Shown here piece by piece: positions 1-6,731 of a stretch of 13,508 nucleotides of DNA. Where the stretch lies: the NCBI GenBank assembly GCA_963627465.1, contig CAVGBO010000072.1, positions 1 through 13,508 of the forward strand. The letters are read 5' to 3'. The position numbers and the translations under genes are program-made. This DNA comes from CAKUFA01 sp963627465. GTDB lineage: Bacteria; Bacillota; Clostridia; Christensenellales; Aristaeellaceae. Every line of letters starts with the position of its first letter. The stretch's first letter is position 1. The notes beneath the pieces were generated by a model. It searched no databases. It saw only the letters and a program-made list of their open reading frames with translations, and had not been told where the DNA came from.

Positions 1-164
1 TTTTGATTACGCAGCCGGTCTATACGGATATTCATAATAATCTGGTGACGATACCTCTTAAAACGAATTACACGCTGCCGTATGGGTTGATGTATGCCAA
101 CGAACCAACGGCAGCCGCACGGAAGTTTATAGACGCTGTTCAGAGATTGAAAGCATCAGAATAA
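1..164 (+). CDS. LysR family transcriptional regulator, C-terminal fragment (5' end outside window)
   Basis: An open frame enters the window (first whole codon at 3) and stops at TAA 162-164, giving about 53 residues. The segment around IPLKTNYTLPYGLMYANEP, followed by an amphipathic FIDAVQRL helix, matches the last part of a LysR effector-binding domain. It aligns directly with the end of the complete LysR in this window (IPMEWDYSIPFGILHSPEP, then RFLDVAKVV), so it is probably from the same subfamily. The DNA-binding half lies outside the window, so its targets cannot be judged. It converges on the minus-strand operon ending at 432. What is seen is only the C-terminal tail; the family call rests on that alignment. 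Confidence 0.7.
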   Translation, partial: LITQPVYTDIHNNLVTIPLKTNYTLPYGLMYANEPTAAARKFIDAVQRLKASE

Positions 165-431
165 AAACGCTTTTGAACTTGCAACATGGAGGGAATCACT
201 TTTTGTCTTCTTTGACCACTTGAAAGATACGATGCTCAAAAGAAGAAGTTGGCACGTTACTTCCTCCCCTCATTGGAAAGCATGCTTTTCACCTCCTCGC
301 ATTACCAGAACACTTCTCGTCCCTGTAAACCGGGAAAAACCAGAAAAAATTAAAAAAACAGGCCAACCAGCACAAAGCGAATTGACCTGAAGAACAAGGA
401 ACTCTCCTTGCGTCCGGATAATGTTTTTGAA
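165..431. other. Convergent intergenic region
   Basis: This region separates the partial lysR (+) from the end of the minus-strand operon. It holds the operon terminator at 344-388, a small hairpin at 395-410 (CAAGGA/TCCTTG) and a 12-bp perfect palindrome AAAGCATGCTTT at 277-288. On the minus strand there are also two tiny overlapping ORFs with good Shine-Dalgarno sequences: 283-257 (8 codons) and 273-196 (25 codons, with an internal GTG start option at 255). No clear terminator for the + strand lysR is visible. Confidence 0.5.
344..388 (-). terminator. Intrinsic terminator of the minus-strand operon
   Basis: Read on the minus strand, AGGTCAA (388-382) pairs with TTGGCCT (366-360) with one G-U pair. 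The stem is followed by a G, seven Ts (358-352) and a further T-rich run to 344. It lies about 45 nt beyond the stop codon of the last operon gene. Confidence 0.65.
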
Positions 432-2363
432 TCAGCTTTGCGGCATAGCTGCTTTTCCCAAATGCGCATAAAAGAAATCGCTAATGTCAGCAATGGTCTG
501 CTGGGCAGCTTCGTTGGAATACATATGTCCCTCGCCGGCCAGCACCTGCAACGTCACATTCGGATAAGACTCCGCCGCACGGCGGGAATAGTCGATTGGC
601 ACCAGCGTATCCCGGTCGCCATGAAAGATCAGCACGTCTCCGAAATAGCTCTTCACCGCGTCGATGGGATCGAAGTTGTAGACGCTGGCAAAATAGTTAC
701 GCCCGACGTTCATCAGCATATGGAAATACTGCTCGGGAATTTCGTCCGCACTGCCAAAGAGCTTTTTTGCGTCGTCCGCCAGCGAGAACGCTGGAGAGGA
801 CAGTGCCATTGCGCGCACCCAATCGGGATGCTCCGCAGCGGTCAAGGCAGAGACCACGCCGCCCTGACTGTTTCCAAGCAGGAAGATGTACTGTTCATCC
901 ACATCGCTCCGCGCACGAAGCATGGCGATTTCCGCTTCCAGATCCTGCTGCTCTGTGAAAATGGTCATGTCTAAAGGACTGCCGTCGCTCTGGCTGCCGG
1001 GACCGCCGCCGCGGAAGTCAAAGCAGACGGCGAGATAGCCCTGACTGGCCAGCACCTGTGCATAAGCCTGTCCGCCGTGATTGGTGTCCCCGTAGCCATG
1101 GGAGAAGATCACGGCAGGATAGACGCTCGCTCCGCTTTCGGGGACGTAGAGCACCGTGTGAAGCTTGCCGTTCTCCGTGTCCAGCTCCATCGTTTCTATA
1201 TGGTACGAGAAGCCGCCTGCACGGTCGATCACAAATGAAGCAGTACTGTCCAAATGGGCAAAAACGTTCTCCAGCCACGCAGCGTAATCCGTCACCCAGC
1301 CGCCGTCGGAGCCGAAGCCGTGGGGCCAGCCGTTCAGCACGATGCGTCCCGTGGGGATGCCCATGCCGCGAATTACATCGTACTGCTGCTGGAACTGGCG
1401 GTAAAAGGGGTCTTCCGTGCCGTACACGTAGAACGTGGGCGGCAGATTGCCCTCGGCTAGCCACGAAGCGTCCATATTGCCGACGCTGAGCCGCCCGTAG
1501 AACGAATAGATCATGCCTGCGGCAGAAGCACGAGCGGGAATTGCGTCCAGCTCGTCCGGCACATAGCGGCTGCCCAATGCCGTGCCGGTCACGTCCTCGT
1601 CATAGTGCATCAGGAATTCGCCTGCCTGAATGCCGCCTGCGGAAAAGCCCATCACGGCGATGGCGTCCGGATTGATACCGTAGACAGACGCATTCTTTCG
1701 AATAAAGCGCACGGCGCGGGCCACATCCAGCGCACCTTCCTCCTGCGTATAGGGCGACAGGCGGTAATCCACAATGAAGGTCTGAAAGCCTAGCTCACGC
1801 AGTGCTGCCGCCGTAGGCAGGGAATCCGTATAGTTGCCGCGGAACTGATACGCTCCGCCCGCCATCAGTACCACTGCACCCTTGGGCTGAACGCCCGCAC
1901 GCACGGGAATTGCCGTGACGTAAGGTCGGAAATCCCACGAATCGAAATAGCCGGTCATGTTCTCGGTAAAGCGGGTCTTGGCAGGAACGTTGCCCTCCTC
2001 CCACAGATAAAGTGCCTGAATGTGCTCGGGATCGGCAGTCGTATTCCGCACGGTGGCGTTGCCCACCGGCTCGGGCAACCGCCGCAGCATATTGTTGCGG
2101 GAATAGTCCTGAATTTTACCCGAGCCGTAATTGTACTCTGACGGGAAATCATCTGGCGTGGGAACGGTATCGGCGGAAGTGCCTTCACGCAGGTCGTCGA
2201 TTCCGTCAGAAAGAGTGGAAGTATTCGTATTGCCTTTCCTCATTGCATCCTCAATCGCATCGATACCGTTCTCAACTTCGCCGGCAAGCGCCCCTGCTTT
2301 CGTCCCGCAAAGACTCAGAATGAGCGCGAGACTGAGAAAAATCGCAAGCATCTTTTTCATCAT
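432..2363 (-). CDS. Exported protein with two tandem alpha/beta hydrolase domains
   Basis: This 643-residue protein is probably a secreted esterase or acyl hydrolase. It starts with a Sec signal peptide (MMKKMLAIFLSLALILSL; likely cleavage after GALA at residue 27), then a low-complexity linker to about residue 100. Domain 1 (about 150-370) resembles hormone-sensitive-lipase or BD-FAE type esterases: a MAGGAY oxyanion segment (167-172), nucleophile elbow GFSAGG with Ser241, Asp318 in YGTEDPF and His348 in WPHGFG. Domain 2 (about 385-635) is a separate hydrolase: HGYGD, elbow GNSQGG with Ser499, Asp585 in HGDRD and His613 in GEGHMY. Both triads look complete, so this is a true two-enzyme fusion, about twice the usual length. 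The start is supported by GAGAAAGGA upstream. It lies 42 nt after the AKR gene and is the last gene of the operon. The substrate is unknown. Confidence 0.85.
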   Translation of the reverse strand: MMKKMLAIFLSLALILSLCGTKAGALAGEVENGIDAIEDAMRKGNTNTSTLSDGIDDLREGTSADTVPTPDDFPSEYNYGSGKIQDYSRNNMLRRLPEPVGNATVRNTTADPEHIQALYLWEEGNVPAKTRFTENMTGYFDSWDFRPYVTAIPVRAGVQPKGAVVLMAGGAYQFRGNYTDSLPTAAALRELGFQTFIVDYRLSPYTQEEGALDVARAVRFIRKNASVYGINPDAIAVMGFSAGGIQAGEFLMHYDEDVTGTALGSRYVPDELDAIPARASAAGMIYSFYGRLSVGNMDASWLAEGNLPPTFYVYGTEDPFYRQFQQQYDVIRGMGIPTGRIVLNGWPHGFGSDGGWVTDYAAWLENVFAHLDSTASFVIDRAGGFSYHIETMELDTENGKLHTVLYVPESGASVYPAVIFSHGYGDTNHGGQAYAQVLASQGYLAVCFDFRGGGPGSQSDGSPLDMTIFTEQQDLEAEIAMLRARSDVDEQYIFLLGNSQGGVVSALTAAEHPDWVRAMALSSPAFSLADDAKKLFGSADEIPEQYFHMLMNVGRNYFASVYNFDPIDAVKSYFGDVLIFHGDRDTLVPIDYSRRAAESYPNVTLQVLAGEGHMYSNEAAQQTIADISDFFYAHLGKAAMPQS

Positions 2364-2405
2364 GAATCATCCTTTCTCCTGATTTTGCGGGACGGAAGCG
2401 CCGTT

Positions 2406-3254
2406 TTACTTCTGCTCATCCACCGGCGGTACCATCTGGGCATACTTTTCCAGCAGCTCCGGTGTGCTGGTGTAATAGTGCTTATCCTGATTGAGCGCCG
2501 CAATGTGCGCCATTTCATCGTCCGTCAGGGCAAAGTCGAACAGGTCAAAGTTTGCCTTGATGTGGTCAGGATTCTTCGAACCGGGAATGACGATGTTGCC
2601 GTCCTGCGTATGCCAGCGCAGGATGATCTGCGCAGCGGATTTGCCGTACTTTTCGCCCAGCTCGGCGAAAAGCGGCTCATTCAGCAGTGCCTTGTCGCCA
2701 TGCCCCAGCGGATACCATGCCTGCGGCACGATGCCGTTTTTTTGCAGCAACCCCTTCAGCGACCGTTCCTGATTGTAGGGATGCAGTTCGGTCTGCAAAA
2801 CGGCGGGGCGCACCTTGCAGACGCTCATGATCTCCTCAATCTGACCTGCGTTGAAGTTAGAAACACCGATGGCGCGCACCTTACCCGCTTCATAAGCCTG
2901 CTCCATCAGGCGATAGCCCGCCAGATAATTGCCTGCAGGCTGATGAATCAGCAGAAGGTCGATATACTCGGTATCCAGCCGCTGAAGCGTCTTTTCCACC
3001 GCGTCCGGCTGCTCGTAGAACGATGGCCACAGCTTGGTTTCAAGGAAGATTTCCTCACGGGGCAGACCAGACTTTTTCATCGCACGACCCACAGCCTTTT
3101 CGTTGACGTAGGCGTTCGCCGTGTCGATCAGACGATAGCCGTTTTGCAAGGCGGAAAGGACGGAAGCCTCTGCCTCGTCCGGGGTCAACAAAAAGGTTCC
3201 AATGCCCGCCATGGGCATTTTTACGCCGTTGTTCAGGGTTACATATTCCATCAT
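2406..3254 (-). CDS. Aldo/keto reductase, cytoplasmic
   Basis: This is an NAD(P)H-dependent reductase of aldehydes or ketones with a TIM-barrel fold (282 residues, normal for the family). The catalytic tetrad is visible: Asp44 and Tyr49 in LIDTANAY, Lys74 in ETKLWP, His104 in LLIHQPAG. The cofactor phosphate-binding segment IPGSKNPDH is near residue 223. There is no signal peptide. Two adjacent ATGs occur (3254 and 3251); AAGGAGG lies 4 nt from the first and 7 nt from the second, so 3251 may be the true start. The Shine-Dalgarno overlaps the stop codon of the gene before (TAAGGAGG), which suggests coupled translation. It is a paralogue of the exported AKR two genes upstream. Substrate unknown. 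Confidence 0.9.
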   Translation of the reverse strand: MMEYVTLNNGVKMPMAGIGTFLLTPDEAEASVLSALQNGYRLIDTANAYVNEKAVGRAMKKSGLPREEIFLETKLWPSFYEQPDAVEKTLQRLDTEYIDLLLIHQPAGNYLAGYRLMEQAYEAGKVRAIGVSNFNAGQIEEIMSVCKVRPAVLQTELHPYNQERSLKGLLQKNGIVPQAWYPLGHGDKALLNEPLFAELGEKYGKSAAQIILRWHTQDGNIVIPGSKNPDHIKANFDLFDFALTDDEMAHIAALNQDKHYYTSTPELLEKYAQMVPPVDEQK

Positions 3255-3263
3255 GATACCTCC

Positions 3264-3713
3264 TTAGAGTGTCTTGCTCAGTTTTTCGGCTTCCGCCTTA
3301 TTGGTCGCCATGCCCCCATAGCGCATGCCGTACAGTGCGCCGAAGCGTTTCATGGTGTAGTCGCCTGCCTCCAGCATCCACTTTTCCGGTGCAGCACCCT
3401 GGAACACGAAATACAACTTTCGCCCGGACAGACCACCGTTCTGCACACGGCCATAGAAGCGATCCAGCACATTGCGAACGCTGCCGCAGATGTTGTGCCA
3501 GTACAGCGGCGAACCGATGACAATGGTATCCGCCTTTTCCATGGCAGCAATAACCGCATCCAGTCCGTCGCCAGGAAGCTGCTGACCGTATGCACCGATG
3601 GTGTAGTCGGTCAAATTCAAGTTTTCGTATTCCTTGCCCTTCAGAAGTGCCGCCGCCAGCGAAGCGGTATTGCCGTGATGGTTAGGACTGCCGTTGATAA
3701 ACAGAATGCTCAT
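3264..3713 (-). CDS. Small NAD(P)H-dependent FMN oxidoreductase, flavodoxin-like fold
   Basis: This 149-residue cytoplasmic flavoprotein has the NADPH:FMN reductase/flavodoxin-like fold. FMN phosphate-loop residues are seen in NGSPNHHGNTASL (7-19). A second flavin-contact segment is GSPLYWHNICGSV (67-79), followed by VLDRFYG, as in the family. Such proteins reduce FMN, quinones or azo and nitro compounds with NAD(P)H. The start is well placed, with AAAGGAG 7 nt upstream. The stop lies in the ribosome binding site of the next gene, the AKR. It is shorter than typical members (about 170-200 residues) and ends soon after the last predicted strand, but nothing looks broken. Confidence 0.85.
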   Translation of the reverse strand: MSILFINGSPNHHGNTASLAAALLKGKEYENLNLTDYTIGAYGQQLPGDGLDAVIAAMEKADTIVIGSPLYWHNICGSVRNVLDRFYGRVQNGGLSGRKLYFVFQGAAPEKWMLEAGDYTMKRFGALYGMRYGGMATNKAEAEKLSKTL

Positions 3714-3727
3714 CGCTTTCTCTCCTT

Positions 3728-4768
3728 TTACTCTTCAAAGTTTCCATCCCATTCACGCACGGGATTCGTGAAAAACCCGCCCATGAAGGTGTAATCCAAA
3801 TTGAAATATCGTCCGCTTTCGCCCTGATCCATGGCACGAATCTGTGCCATTTCGTCCTCGGTCAGTTCAAAATCGAAGATGTCGATATTTTCCTGCTGAT
3901 GGGCAGGATTCGTGGAGCCAGGAATGACAGAGAAGCCCTCTTGAATGTGCCAGCGCAGAATGACCTGCACGACACTCTTGTTGTGCGCCTTCGCAATGGC
4001 TTCCAGCGTATCCGCATTCAGCAGGCGCTGATCGCCGTGACCCAACGGATACCAGCATTCCACCTGAATATTGTGCTGCGCTGCCAGTGCCCGTGTTTCC
4101 ACACGCTGTGCAAAGGGATGACATTCAATCTGCATGACCTGCGGCTTGATGTCCTGCTCCATGATGGCATTGAAAGCTTCCATGCGATTGTCGAAGTTGC
4201 TGATACCCAGCGCACGGATTTTTCCTTCGCGATACGCCTGTTCCAGTCCCTGCCAGGCACTAACAATTGTTTCAAGATCCCCTGCCGGATGGTGCAGATA
4301 AACAAGGTCGATGTAGTCCACACCCAGGCGCTCCAGCATTTGGTCGATGGCATATTCTACGTCGCCGTACTCACTTGGCCAGAGCTTATCGGTAATCCAG
4401 ATTTCTTCCCGCGGAACGCCGCTGTCCCGGATACCCTGCCCGACACCACGCTCGTTAAGATAGCCGTGCGCATCATCTAAATGCCGATAGCCGGCTTCCA
4501 GTGCGGCGGCAACCGCTTCCCGGGATGTTCGGTTCAAAACGCCTAAATCGCCATTCTCCATGCTTTGAATCTGCGTGCCTAAACCAAACTGCGGCATTTG
4601 TACGCCGTTGTTCAGTGTGACCATAGGTACATTCTTGACAGAAACCACGTTGGAAACGCTGGCTGCCCCTTCACCGGGGGCTTCCACCTGCGCATTCTCC
4701 GCCAGTGCGGGAATGAGCAGTGTGCACGCCAGCAGCAAGCTGCATAGTACCGCAAAAAATCGTTTCAT
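3728..4768 (-). CDS. Aldo/keto reductase with N-terminal signal peptide (predicted exported)
   Basis: This is a 346-residue AKR about 60 residues longer than its cytoplasmic neighbour. Residues 1-23 form a Sec signal peptide (positive MKRFF start, hydrophobic core, likely cleavage ALA|EN), followed by a linker to about residue 47. The AKR domain then starts at MVTLNNGVQMP. The tetrad is intact: Asp98 and Tyr103 in HLDDAHGY, Lys128 in TDKLWP, His159 in LHHPAG. The cofactor segment VIPGSTNPAH is at about 281-290. A C-terminal extension rich in aromatic residues follows. Cys15 lies within the hydrophobic core and is not a convincing lipobox. Export of an enzyme that normally needs NAD(P)H is unusual. 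The ribosome binding site is weak (GAAAGAAG). It lies 19 nt after the Fe-S flavoprotein gene and 14 nt before the FMN oxidoreductase gene. Confidence 0.85.
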   Translation of the reverse strand: MKRFFAVLCSLLLACTLLIPALAENAQVEAPGEGAASVSNVVSVKNVPMVTLNNGVQMPQFGLGTQIQSMENGDLGVLNRTSREAVAAALEAGYRHLDDAHGYLNERGVGQGIRDSGVPREEIWITDKLWPSEYGDVEYAIDQMLERLGVDYIDLVYLHHPAGDLETIVSAWQGLEQAYREGKIRALGISNFDNRMEAFNAIMEQDIKPQVMQIECHPFAQRVETRALAAQHNIQVECWYPLGHGDQRLLNADTLEAIAKAHNKSVVQVILRWHIQEGFSVIPGSTNPAHQQENIDIFDFELTEDEMAQIRAMDQGESGRYFNLDYTFMGGFFTNPVREWDGNFEE

Positions 4769-4787
4769 GTTCCTGCTTCTTTCAAAA

Positions 4788-5408
4788 TCAGTGATGAAAA
4801 TTAGTAAAGGTCGCCGTTTCCTTCTTGGGCAGGCCGAACTGTTCCTTGCCCAGCTGAATGCTCTTCATCATAAACGCCATGTTTCTGCCCAGCGTGCGCA
4901 TGGTCTGCAGGCCCTCCGCATCCTTCTGCACCTCCTCCGCCGAGCCGCCGTAGACCATGTTCCAATACTGGCTGCTGGCAACCGGCATACCGGTCATGGT
5001 GAAATACTTGTTCAGCACATCGAAGGATGCGGTATTACCGCCCCGGCGGCAAGTGACCACCGATGCGCCCACCTTCATAGTCTTGTCCACGCCCAACGTG
5101 CTGAAAAACAGCCTGTCCATGAAAGAGATTGCGCCGCCTGCCGGAGAGGAAAAGTACACCGGCGCACCGATGACGAAAGCGTCCGCCTCTGCCAGTTTGG
5201 GTGCTACTTCATTGACAATATCGTCAAACACGCATCTGCCCGTTTCATGGCACTTGCGGCAGGCGATGCAGCCACGAATATCCTTGTTGCCGACATGAAC
5301 CAGCTCGACCTCGATCCCCTCAGCTTCCAGCGTGTGCTTCAGCTCCGTCAGGGCGGTGTAAGTGCAGCCATGGGGACGTGGACTTCCGTTGATCAACAGT
5401 GCTTTCAT
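4788..5408 (-). CDS. Flavodoxin-family NAD(P)H oxidoreductase with iron-sulfur-type cysteine cluster
   Basis: This 206-residue cytoplasmic flavoprotein begins MKALLINGSPRPHGCT, the FMN phosphate loop of the NADPH:FMN reductase family. Residues 46-59 hold a compact cysteine motif C-X2-C-X2-C-X5-C (Cys47, 50, 53, 59) followed by VFDD. This matches the spacing known from archaeal iron-sulfur flavoproteins that bind a 4Fe-4S cluster. GAPVYFSSPAGG (about 84-95) is the second flavin segment. I chose the ATG at 5408, not the one 21 nt upstream, because AAGGAGG lies 6 nt before it and the N-terminus then begins directly with the first strand. The Shine-Dalgarno overlaps the stop of the iron ADH gene. 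Likely role: moving electrons between NAD(P)H, FMN and a cluster for reduction of small molecules. Confidence 0.87.
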   Translation of the reverse strand: MKALLINGSPRPHGCTYTALTELKHTLEAEGIEVELVHVGNKDIRGCIACRKCHETGRCVFDDIVNEVAPKLAEADAFVIGAPVYFSSPAGGAISFMDRLFFSTLGVDKTMKVGASVVTCRRGGNTASFDVLNKYFTMTGMPVASSQYWNMVYGGSAEEVQKDAEGLQTMRTLGRNMAFMMKSIQLGKEQFGLPKKETATFTNFHH

Positions 5409-5419
5409 GGCATCCCTCC

Positions 5420-6577
5420 TTATCTGCATTCCAGCAGAATCTCATAGATTTCGTCGTGGGTCAGCTTCTTGCAGCAGCCTGGGGTGATGTTCGTAGAATC
5501 TGCCACGGCCCGCAGGTTCGTGTCCTCCGGGATGCCAAGTTCTGTAAAGGTGGTGGGCAGGCCAATCTCCTTAATGAATGCTGTGAGAGCTTCCACGCCC
5601 GCAAAGGCGGTTGCTTCCTCTGTCTCCTTCGGCGCAATACCCCAGACATTCTGTGCGAACCGTGCGAAGCGCACCGCACCTGCCTTACAAACGTGCCGAT
5701 ACAGTACAGGGTGAATCACCGCCAGACCCTTACCATGGTTGCAGTTGGTATATGCGCCCAGCTGATGCTCGATCATGTGAGCCTGAAAATCGGTGACCTT
5801 GCCGATTTTCAGCACACCGTTTTCTGCCATGGCAGAGTCCCACGCCAGCTCACTGCGGGCTTCGTAGCTGTCCGGTTCCTTCAGCAGCATGCGGATATTG
5901 CGGATGACACTGCGCATCACGGCTTCGCTCAAGTCGTCCGACAGGTTGTTTTCATCCGGTTTTCCGAAATAGGTTTCCATGGCGTGGCTCAGGGTATCAA
6001 ATGCACCGGATATCACCTGACCGAAGGGCACGGACAGCGTATACATCGGATCAAGGAAGGCAAAATCCGCCTGCGCACCCCACAGAGCACCCTTAATTTT
6101 CTTTTCCTCGTGGGTGATGACGGCACCGTTGTTCATCTCACTACCTGTGCCGAACACCGTGACGATGGTGCCGAGCGGAATGAATTCCGAAGGGTAGGTG
6201 TGCTTGGTGTACTGCATTTCCCAGATGTCCTCATCCAGCTTCGCCTGTGCGGAGACGATCTTGCAGCAGTCGGACACGGAACCGCCTCCAACAGCAAGAA
6301 TCAGATCGACGTGATTTTCCCGTGCCAGCTTCGCGCCCTCCTGCACCTTTTGATAGGTGGGATTGGGCATGATGCCGGAGAACTCGATCAGCTGCTTGCC
6401 CTGCGCGTTTAAGATGTCCATCACTTCGTCATACACACCGTTGTGCTTGATGGAACCGCCGCCATAGGCCAGCATCACCGTGGGACCGTACTTTTTGAGC
6501 AAGCAGCCCAGATATTCCTTTACGCCGCCCTTGCCGAAGTACACCTTGGTTTTGTTTTCAAAAATAAAGTTGTTCAT
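5420..6577 (-). CDS. Iron-containing alcohol dehydrogenase (butanol dehydrogenase/YqhD-like)
   Basis: This 385-residue group III alcohol dehydrogenase interconverts aldehydes and alcohols with NAD(P)H in the cytoplasm. The nucleotide-binding motif GGGSVSDCCK is at 97-106. Metal ligands are inferred by family spacing as Asp194 and His198 in GAFDTLSHAMETYF, His267 in QAHMIEH and His281 in NCNHGKGLAVIHP. The length is standard for the family. The N-terminus (FIFENKTKVYFGKG) is typical of the butanol dehydrogenase branch. Purine-rich AAGGAAGG and GGAGG sequences precede the start. The upstream 39-codon ORF ends in TAA directly before this ribosome binding site. In this operon it probably reduces aldehydes released from the hydrolases or made by the AKRs, but the substrate cannot be read from sequence. 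Confidence 0.93.
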   Translation of the reverse strand: MNNFIFENKTKVYFGKGGVKEYLGCLLKKYGPTVMLAYGGGSIKHNGVYDEVMDILNAQGKQLIEFSGIMPNPTYQKVQEGAKLARENHVDLILAVGGGSVSDCCKIVSAQAKLDEDIWEMQYTKHTYPSEFIPLGTIVTVFGTGSEMNNGAVITHEEKKIKGALWGAQADFAFLDPMYTLSVPFGQVISGAFDTLSHAMETYFGKPDENNLSDDLSEAVMRSVIRNIRMLLKEPDSYEARSELAWDSAMAENGVLKIGKVTDFQAHMIEHQLGAYTNCNHGKGLAVIHPVLYRHVCKAGAVRFARFAQNVWGIAPKETEEATAFAGVEALTAFIKEIGLPTTFTELGIPEDTNLRAVADSTNITPGCCKKLTHDEIYEILLECR

Positions 6578-6595
6578 CCTCCATACTTCCTTCCT

Positions 6596-6715
6596 TTATT
6601 CGCAGATCCAGTAGACACCATTTTGCGCCCGTTCCCGGTACACCGAATTTTTCCGGCAAGTATTGACGTTGCCGCCCTCTGTTGGCATGGTGGTCGTGGA
6701 AAGGATTTTCTTCAT
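6596..6715 (-). CDS. Small ORF, 39 codons, hypothetical peptide
   Basis: I do not recognise this gene. The ATG at 6715 is preceded by GGAGG with a 7-nt spacer, and the TAA at 6596 is immediately followed by the AGGAAGG of the iron ADH gene, just as at other junctions of this operon. The peptide starts MKKILSTTTMPTEGG and ends VYWICE. It has two cysteines (residues 20 and 38), is basic in the middle and has no membrane segment. It begins 16 nt after the stop of the hydrolase gene. It fills an otherwise unexplained 154-nt gap. It could be a true small protein, a translational linker, or the remnant of a lost gene. Confidence 0.5.
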   Translation of the reverse strand: MKKILSTTTMPTEGGNVNTCRKNSVYRERAQNGVYWICE

Positions 6716-6731
6716 GGGCATTCCTCCATGC

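Noticed and set aside
2385..3794. Long plus-strand open frame (469 codons) across the AKR and FMN oxidoreductase genes
   Set aside because: Antisense shadow of two clear conserved genes, with no domain signature and a histidine/arginine/leucine-rich composition typical of reverse-frame reading.
4724..4768. Lipobox in the exported AKR (Cys15)
   Set aside because: The cysteine lies inside the hydrophobic core with an ALA|EN signal peptidase I site after it.
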